A stretch of DNA of 10,615 bases, from positions 1 through 10,615 of the forward strand of contig CAPNAQ010000057.1 in assembly GCA_948663505.1 (NCBI GenBank), written 5' to 3'. The translations under genes and the position numbers were made by a program. Every line of letters begins with the position of its first letter. Position 1 is the stretch's first letter. Shown in pieces: positions 6,839 through 10,615 of this stretch. This stretch comes from an uncultured Clostridia bacterium (GTDB lineage Bacteria > Bacillota > Clostridia > TANB77 > CAG-508). The notes below the pieces were generated by a model. The model saw only the letters and a list, made by a program, of their open reading frames with translations, was not told the origin of the DNA and did no database searches.

Positions 6839-7477
6839 ATGGATTCAAAAGTAAAAGATATATTAGAATGGGTATATTGTATAGTAATAGCAATAGTGCT
6901 AGCATTAGTATTTAGATATTTTATAGGAACCCCAACAATAGTAAAACAAGTATCAATGAAACCAACATTAATACAAGACCAAAGATTATGGTTAAATAGA
7001 TGGGTTAGAACAACAAAGAAAATGCCAAGTAGAGGAGATATAATAACATTTGAAGCACCAAGTAATAAAGGGTATTCTGCAAGTGAATTAGATCAAAGTA
7101 ATCCAGTTGCAAAATATGAAAATGAACCAACAAATATATTTAAAAAATTCACATATTATGTTTTAGAATGGGGAAAAGATAGTTATATAAAAAGAGTAAT
7201 AGGTTTACCAGGAGAACATATTGAAATAAAAGATGGAAAAGTATATATAAATGGAGAAATTTTACAAGAAGATTACTTACAAGAGGGAATTGTTACAGAT
7301 GTTGGAATTAGTGGATTTGATGATTTTATAGTTCCTGAGAATTATGTTTTTGCTATGGGTGATAATAGAAACCATAGTACTGATTGTAGGGCTTTTGGTT
7401 GCATTCCTTTAGAGAAAATTGAAAGTAAAGTTTGGATTAGAATTTGGCCTTTAAATTTATGGGGAAAAGTGGAATAA
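6839..7477 (+). CDS. lepB: Type I signal peptidase
   Basis: Signal peptidase I cleaves signal peptides from secreted preproteins on the outer face of the membrane. The 212-residue protein has one N-terminal anchor helix (about 9-29), as in Gram-positive SipS-type enzymes. Box B is QVSMKPTL with the nucleophile Ser39. Box D is YIKRVIGLPGE with the general base Lys118. Box E is MGDNRNHSTDCRAFGCIP at 173-190. The glycine that usually lies two residues before the catalytic serine (GxSMxPTL) is Gln37 here, an unusual change close to the active site. An insertion of about 40 residues (72-112) separates boxes B and D. The ribosome-binding site is weak: GAAAG at 6826-6830 with an 8-nt spacer, or AAAGGA at 6818-6823 with a 15-nt spacer. 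A clear promoter precedes it, and holB follows after 62 nt without a terminator. Confidence 0.94.
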   Translation: MDSKVKDILEWVYCIVIAIVLALVFRYFIGTPTIVKQVSMKPTLIQDQRLWLNRWVRTTKKMPSRGDIITFEAPSNKGYSASELDQSNPVAKYENEPTNIFKKFTYYVLEWGKDSYIKRVIGLPGEHIEIKDGKVYINGEILQEDYLQEGIVTDVGISGFDDFIVPENYVFAMGDNRNHSTDCRAFGCIPLEKIESKVWIRIWPLNLWGKVE

Positions 7478-7539
7478 ATAATATATATCTTTGTTCTATA
7501 TTTTATTAAAGATTAAATAACATAATAAAAGGAGTAAGG

Positions 7540-8430
7540 ATGTTTCATAATATATTAGGAAATGATAAAATAAAACAAATATTAATTAACTCAATAAAGC
7601 AGGATAAAACATCACATAGTTATTTATTTATAGGAAATGAAGGAATAGGAAAAAAATTAATTGCAAAAGAATTCGCAAAAATGATATTATGTTCGAATGA
7701 AAATAAATATTGTAATGGATGTAAATCTTGTATTGAATTTGATACAGACAATAATCCTGACTTTAAAATAATTGAATTAGATGGAAATAGTATTAAAATT
7801 GAGCAGATAAGAGAGTTTCAAAGAAAAGTTGCGGAAAAGCCTATAATATCAAATAAAAAAGTTTATATAATAAATGATAGTGATAAAATGACAACAGAGG
7901 CACAAAATTGTTTATTAAAAACACTAGAAGAACCACCTGAATTTGTAACAATTATATTAATAGGCTCAAATGAAAGTGCATATTTAAGTACAATAAAATC
8001 AAGATGTATGATATTGCACTTTGATAAGATTGCAAATGAAGAAATTGAAAAATATTTAAAGGAAAAATATAATGTAAAAATAGATAGTTCAATTATGATA
8101 AAAGCTTTTGAAGGAAGTATTGGGAAAGCAATAGAATTAAAGGAAAAGCAAGAACAATATAAACAAATTGAACAAATTATCTTTAATATTGATAAAAAGG
8201 ATAAAATTGATATAATAAATATATCAGACATTATATATAAAGCTAAAGAAGAAAAATTTGAAATATTAGATTATATAAATGTTGTATTAATAGAATTAGC
8301 AAAACAAAATATTAAATTCGCAGATTGTATACAAATTGTGGAAAATACTAAAAGAAGGTTGCAATCAAATGCTAATTATGATATGTGTATAGATAATATG
8401 TTATTTAAAATATGGGAAGCAGTAAATTAG
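7540..8430 (+). CDS. holB: DNA polymerase III delta prime subunit HolB
   Basis: Delta prime is a AAA+ clamp-loader subunit that helps load the sliding clamp during replication. The protein is 296 residues. The modified Walker A is GNEGIGKK at 32-39, where Lys replaces the usual Ser/Thr after GK, which suggests weak or absent ATP use, as expected for a delta prime rather than the tau/gamma motor. A zinc-finger arrangement typical of clamp loaders has Cys51, Cys58, Cys61 and Cys64. LLKTLEEPPE at 125-134 and the SRC motif (STIKSRC, 150-156), which provides the arginine that acts on neighbouring subunits, complete the identification. GGAG at 7531-7534 lies 5 nt before the ATG. The holB-ricT order matches Firmicutes such as Bacillus (holB-yaaT), supporting orthology. 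Only 15 nt separate it from ricT. Confidence 0.93.
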   Translation: MFHNILGNDKIKQILINSIKQDKTSHSYLFIGNEGIGKKLIAKEFAKMILCSNENKYCNGCKSCIEFDTDNNPDFKIIELDGNSIKIEQIREFQRKVAEKPIISNKKVYIINDSDKMTTEAQNCLLKTLEEPPEFVTIILIGSNESAYLSTIKSRCMILHFDKIANEEIEKYLKEKYNVKIDSSIMIKAFEGSIGKAIELKEKQEQYKQIEQIIFNIDKKDKIDIINISDIIYKAKEEKFEILDYINVVLIELAKQNIKFADCIQIVENTKRRLQSNANYDMCIDNMLFKIWEAVN

Positions 8431-8445
8431 AAAGGAAATGTAATT

Positions 8446-9366
8446 TTGAAAAATATAATAGGAATAAGATTCAAGAAGTTAGGAAAAATATATTTTTTCA
8501 ATCCAAAAGGTTTTAAAGTTTCAAAAGGTGATAAAGTAATAGTTGAAACATCACAAGGGGAAGAATGTGCAGAAGTATTAATACCTAATAGATATGTAAA
8601 AGAGGAAAAAATAGTTGCACCTTTAAAAAAGGTTGTAAGAATTGCAAATAGCAAAGATGTAAAAAGATATGAAGAATGTAGACAAATTGAAAAAGAAGCA
8701 TTTAAAATCTGTAAAGAAAAGATTAAAGAACATCATTTAAAAATGACATTAACAGAAGTAGAATGTAAATTTGATAATAGTAAAGTTTTATTTTATTTTA
8801 CAGCAGATAATAGAATAGACTTTAGAGATTTAGTAAGAGAATTAGCAGCAATATATAGAACAAGAATAGAAATGAGGCAAATTGGTGTAAGAGATGAAAT
8901 AAAAAGGATTGGTGGAAATGGTGTATGTGGTAGAGAATTATGCTGTTGTACATTTTTAAGTGATTTTGAATCTGTTTCAATAAAAATGGCTAAAGATCAA
9001 AATGTATCATTAAATCCTGCAAAAATATCAGGTAATTGTGGTAGATTAATGTGTTGTCTTAAATATGAAAATGATGTTTATGAGGAAAAACTCAATAGAT
9101 TACCTGGTATAGGATCAATTGTTAAGACAGAAGATGGTGAAGGCGAGATTGATGGCTTAGAAGTTTTAAAGGAAAGAGTAAAAGTTAAAATAAAAAAAGA
9201 AGATACATATGTATATAAAAAATATGATGTAAACGATATAATTGTTCTAAAAAAGGCTGAAAGAGATTTAGTTGATGAAGAAGAATTACAAAATAAGAAA
9301 GAACTTGAAGAACTAGAAAAATTAGAAAAAGAAGATAAAGAAAAATTAGATATTATTAATCCTTAA
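8446..9366 (+). CDS. ricT: RicT (YaaT/PSP1 family) Fe-S regulatory subunit
   Basis: In Bacillus subtilis RicT joins RicA and RicF in an Fe-S complex that assists RNase Y in maturing mRNAs and affects competence, biofilm and sporulation. The 306-residue protein has the PSP1 core with GVRDEIKRIGGNGVCGREL from 147, the cysteine cluster Cys161/166/167/168, SIKMAKDQNVSLNPAKISG at 178-196, and CGRLMCCLKYE with Cys198/203/204. These cysteines are the expected cluster ligands; Cys168 is one more than the usual CGRELCC pattern. An N-terminal beta-rich domain (1-60) and a charged Glu/Lys-rich tail (from about 270, coiled-coil-like) flank the core. Start: TTG at 8446, with AAAGGA at 8431-8436 and a 9-nt spacer; the only upstream ATG is followed at once by TAA. 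It is tightly coupled to holB. Confidence 0.94.
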   Translation: MKNIIGIRFKKLGKIYFFNPKGFKVSKGDKVIVETSQGEECAEVLIPNRYVKEEKIVAPLKKVVRIANSKDVKRYEECRQIEKEAFKICKEKIKEHHLKMTLTEVECKFDNSKVLFYFTADNRIDFRDLVRELAAIYRTRIEMRQIGVRDEIKRIGGNGVCGRELCCCTFLSDFESVSIKMAKDQNVSLNPAKISGNCGRLMCCLKYENDVYEEKLNRLPGIGSIVKTEDGEGEIDGLEVLKERVKVKIKKEDTYVYKKYDVNDIIVLKKAERDLVDEEELQNKKELEELEKLEKEDKEKLDIINP

Positions 9367-9420
9367 TAAATATGTTATTAAATTTTAAATGTATAGATGA
9401 TATTTTAGGAGGTGAATATT

Positions 9421-9597
9421 ATGGCATATAAAATTACAGATAAATGTATATCTTGTGGTGCTTGTGCAGGTGAATGTCCTGTTGGTTGTATTTCACAAGG
9501 TGAAGATAAATTTAAAATAGATGAATCAGCATGTATATCATGTGGTACTTGTGCAGGAGTTTGTCCTGTTGGAGCACCATGTGAAATGAACGATTAG
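9421..9597 (+). CDS. Clostridial-type 2[4Fe-4S] ferredoxin
   Basis: This small soluble electron carrier of anaerobic metabolism is 58 residues, with two classic CxxCxxCxxxCP motifs: Cys9/12/15/19 and Cys38/41/44/48. Each motif reads CISCG.CAG.CP, so the internal duplication typical of bacterial ferredoxins is plain. Two further cysteines, 23 and 54, lie outside the motifs. AGGAGG at 9407-9412 is an ideal ribosome-binding site 8 nt from ATG 9421. An in-frame GTG at 9412 lies inside that site and is not a credible start. It follows ricT by 54 nt with no obvious terminator or strong promoter, so it may be in the same transcript or have its own weak promoter. Its partner enzymes are not in the window. 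Confidence 0.95.
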   Translation: MAYKITDKCISCGACAGECPVGCISQGEDKFKIDESACISCGTCAGVCPVGAPCEMND

Positions 9598-9671
9598 TAT
9601 ATTAAGTTATAAAGGATTATTACATTGGAAAACTAAACTAAAAGAATTTCTACAGTGTTTTAGTATTGAAT

Positions 9672-9834
9672 AAAAAAATAATATTGCCACACTGCAACGG
9701 TTTCGCTTGCATTTTCACAAGTAAAACTTGTTCAAAAGCAATCTCAACCTAGCAAGTTCCAATAAAACAACAGCCAATGTCAAAATATAAACAAAAGGAA
9801 CTTGCACAAATAAGATAAACTTATTTGGCAGTGT
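9672..9834 (-). ncRNA. Candidate structured small RNA (about 165 nt)
   Basis: No protein frame fits this gap, but the minus strand folds into an ordered set of helices. A closing stem pairs ACACTGC (9834-9828) with GCAGTGT (9695-9689). Hairpin 2 is CAAATAAG/CTTATTTG (9827-9807, 5-nt loop). Hairpin 3 is GCAAGTTCC/GGAACTTGC (9805-9797 with 9760-9752, 36-nt loop). Hairpin 4 pairs TTGC, TTTT and ACAAGT with ACTTGT, AAAA and GCAA (9741-9707). Hairpin 5 is a short stem at 9710-9694 with a GAAA-like loop, sharing bases with its neighbours. A run of seven T on this strand (9678-9672) follows. An extended -10 promoter sits just upstream. No known RNA family was recognised. Helices are seen in the sequence; transcription and the exact ends are inferred. 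Confidence 0.45.
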
Positions 9835-9835
9835 T

Positions 9836-9844
9836 AGTATAGCA
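9836..9844 (-). promoter_or_regulatory. Extended -10 promoter for the candidate small RNA
   Basis: On the minus strand this reads TGCTATACT, an extended -10 (TG-N-TATACT) that can work without a -35 box. A TTTACA lies upstream at 9861-9856 but with a spacer of only 14 nt. Transcription would begin around 9829-9834, at the closing stem of the RNA. A near copy of the -10 and start region, ATACTAAAACACTG, lies at 9666-9653, just past the T-run. Confidence 0.4.
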
Positions 9845-9896
9845 CAATGTTAAAGTGTAAATAATTAAAGATAAAAGTTATTAGAAGATACATCAG

Positions 9897-9959
9897 TAGA
9901 ACTTCTACGAAAAAGTGCAGTTGGTCGCAAACGCCACTGCACTTTTCCTCGAAGGTCTA
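9897..9959 (-). terminator. Strong hairpin, probable terminator of the minus-strand membrane gene
   Basis: AAAAGTGCAGT (9911-9921) is the exact complement of ACTGCACTTTT (9936-9946). Inside, GG-t-CG pairs with CGCC around a CAAA loop. Outside, CTTC/GAAG (9902-9905 with 9951-9954) and TAGA/TCTA (9897-9900 with 9956-9959) extend the arm. Read on the minus strand the stem is followed by five T, and on the plus strand by four, so it may serve both directions: ending the gene at 10036-10398 and any read-through from the ferredoxin. Confidence 0.7.
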
Positions 9960-10019
9960 AAAATTTATGTCAACGCAAGTTGTTTTATTGTAGTTTTTAG
10001 AAGGCATAAATTTTTAGAC
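9955..10019. repeat. 15-bp perfect inverted repeat with structured loop
   Basis: GTCTAAAAATTTATG (9955-9969) and its exact complement (10005-10019) enclose 35 nt. Within the loop, CAAC-GCAA-GTTG (9971-9982) forms a small hairpin that on the plus strand has a GNRA-type tetraloop. Bases 9956-9959 are also used by the outer TAGA/TCTA part of the terminator arm, so the two structures compete at that point. It lies in the 3' untranslated part of the minus-strand membrane gene. Confidence 0.7.
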
Positions 10020-10035
10020 ATTTTCTTTTTGAGTA

Positions 10036-10398
10036 TCAGTCATTCTTCATAAATGTGTTGTTAAGAATAAGAGCTATACCGAACGGAATAACAATGTTCA
10101 TAAGTATTTCTTTCCAAGCTGTAACTTCAAGAACTACTCCCATTATGAATATTGTTACAATTATTTCAGCTACAATTATTCCTACATCGATAAGAAGATT
10201 AGACCATCTACTTTTCTTTAAAGTACCTATACACTGTGAAGTGAAACGACCTACTGTCCAAGAAATAGACCAGATTATAGAAAAAGCAAGCCAATCTTCT
10301 CGAGGTAAAAAAAACTTGTAAATAATAGCAAAAACCATAAAATTAGTTACTGCGAATCCTAACGATTCAATTATCCGTTCCTTTAAACGACTGCTCAT
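10036..10398 (-). CDS. Small four-helix membrane protein of unknown function
   Basis: The product is not recognised. It is 120 residues, with four probable membrane helices at about 10-30, 35-52, 67-90 and 98-113, and a basic N-terminus (MSSRLKER), suggesting the N-terminus faces the cytoplasm. Basic residues between helices 2 and 3 (TLKKSRW, 59-65) suggest that loop is also inside. Polar or charged residues within helices include Arg51, Asp71 and Glu78; Trp36, Trp43 and Trp47 mark helix 2. No catalytic motif is seen. The gene is convincing: AAGGAGG (10412-10406) lies 7 nt before the ATG, a near-consensus promoter lies upstream, and a strong terminator lies downstream. The overlapping plus-strand frame (10055-10321) has none of these. 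It stands alone, convergent to the ferredoxin, with sequence less A-rich than the genes to its left, which could reflect separate ancestry but is weak evidence. Confidence 0.8.
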   Translation of the reverse strand: MSSRLKERIIESLGFAVTNFMVFAIIYKFFLPREDWLAFSIIWSISWTVGRFTSQCIGTLKKSRWSNLLIDVGIIVAEIIVTIFIMGVVLEVTAWKEILMNIVIPFGIALILNNTFMKND

Positions 10399-10461
10399 AC
10401 AAAAACCTCCTTAAAATTCTTTTATTGTTGTTTCCTTGTTATCTATGTTAAACCAAAAAGT

Positions 10462-10495
10462 TAGAGGTTATTCCTCCACTATTTAGTGTAAATAG
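10462..10495 (-). promoter_or_regulatory. Two abutting hairpins in the leader of the membrane gene
   Basis: On the minus strand CTATTT-ACACT-AAATAG (10495-10479) is followed without a gap by TGGAGG-AATAA-CCTCTA (10478-10462), and five T follow at 10459-10455. The second stem has one G-T pair. The stem plus T-run could be a weak attenuator about 60 nt before the start codon. It matches no riboswitch class known to me. Confidence 0.4.
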
Positions 10496-10527
10496 GAAAT
10501 AAGTGTATATAAATATAACTCAAATAT

Positions 10528-10556
10528 ATTATAACATATTTTACATAAAAAGGCAA
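10528..10556 (-). promoter_or_regulatory. Sigma-A promoter of the membrane gene
   Basis: On the minus strand TTGCCT (10556-10551) and TATAAT (10533-10528) are separated by 17 nt, and a TG at 10536-10535 extends the -10. RNA would start near 10521, leaving a leader of about 123 nt that contains the two hairpins at 10462-10495. Confidence 0.75.
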
Positions 10557-10615
10557 TTTTTTAAAGTTTTTAATATTATATTTTTTAAAAAATGAATACT
10601 AAAAAATAATTCTTT

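Noticed and set aside
9412..9420. GTG start for the ferredoxin three codons upstream
   Set aside because: The GTG lies within the AGGAGG ribosome-binding site, so ATG 9421 is the start.
9897..10019. Integron attC site
   Set aside because: The hairpins are perfect rather than imperfect, lack the expected core sites at the ends, and no cassette gene or integrase is present.
10055..10321. 88-codon plus-strand frame opposite the membrane gene
   Set aside because: It has no ribosome-binding site or promoter and lies wholly inside the well-supported minus-strand gene.
10462..10495. preQ1-type riboswitch in the membrane gene leader
   Set aside because: The GAGG/CCTC stem is suggestive, but the loop is only five bases and the required A-rich tail is absent.
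10557..10615. Further genes or signals at the right edge
   Set aside because: Only AT-rich sequence with a short A/T palindrome (near 10582-10592) is present; nothing specific can be supported.

Overview
The window is very AT-rich and reads as a chromosomal segment of an anaerobic Firmicute, most likely an uncultured Clostridia member. The evidence is a Gram-positive-type cell-wall/division cluster, a meso-diaminopimelate-type MurE (DNPR motif), a holB-ricT pair of the kind seen in Firmicutes, strong Firmicute-style Shine-Dalgarno sites, and a small clostridial 2[4Fe-4S] ferredoxin. Species cannot be named from the sequence alone.

Positions 1-6701 (+) hold a reduced dcw (division and cell wall) cluster: murE, mraY, ftsW, murG, then an orphan sensor histidine kinase. 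The usual neighbours murF (between murE and mraY) and murD (between mraY and ftsW) are absent from exactly those junctions. The first junction carries a 45-bp sequence that recurs perfectly at the murG/kinase junction, where it supplies the first codons of the kinase reading frame. The second junction carries a 134-nt inverted-repeat element overlapped by a possible 17-codon basic leader ORF. MurE adds the third residue of the peptide stem, MraY and MurG make lipid I and lipid II, and FtsW polymerises lipid II at the septum.

Positions 6702-9597 (+) start from a clear sigma-A promoter and hold lepB (signal peptidase I), holB (DNA polymerase III delta prime), ricT (Fe-S RNA-processing accessory subunit) and a 58-residue ferredoxin. 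These are housekeeping genes with short spacing, probably one or two transcription units.

Positions 9598-10035 contain no protein gene but are densely packed with inverted repeats. Read on the minus strand they resolve into a candidate structured small RNA of about 165 nt (extended -10 promoter, four hairpins, closing stem, T-run) and, upstream of it, a strong bidirectional terminator and a 15-bp perfect inverted repeat. A 12-nt stretch in a loop of the candidate RNA is perfectly complementary to a stretch in the loop of that 15-bp inverted repeat.

Positions 10036-10556 (-) hold an unrecognised 120-residue, four-helix membrane protein with an ideal ribosome-binding site, a long leader containing two abutting hairpins, and an excellent sigma-A promoter. 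The last ~60 bases show only AT-rich sequence. The most interesting parts are the candidate small RNA with its possible partner, the 45-bp repeat that doubles as a gene start, and the structured mraY-ftsW gap.
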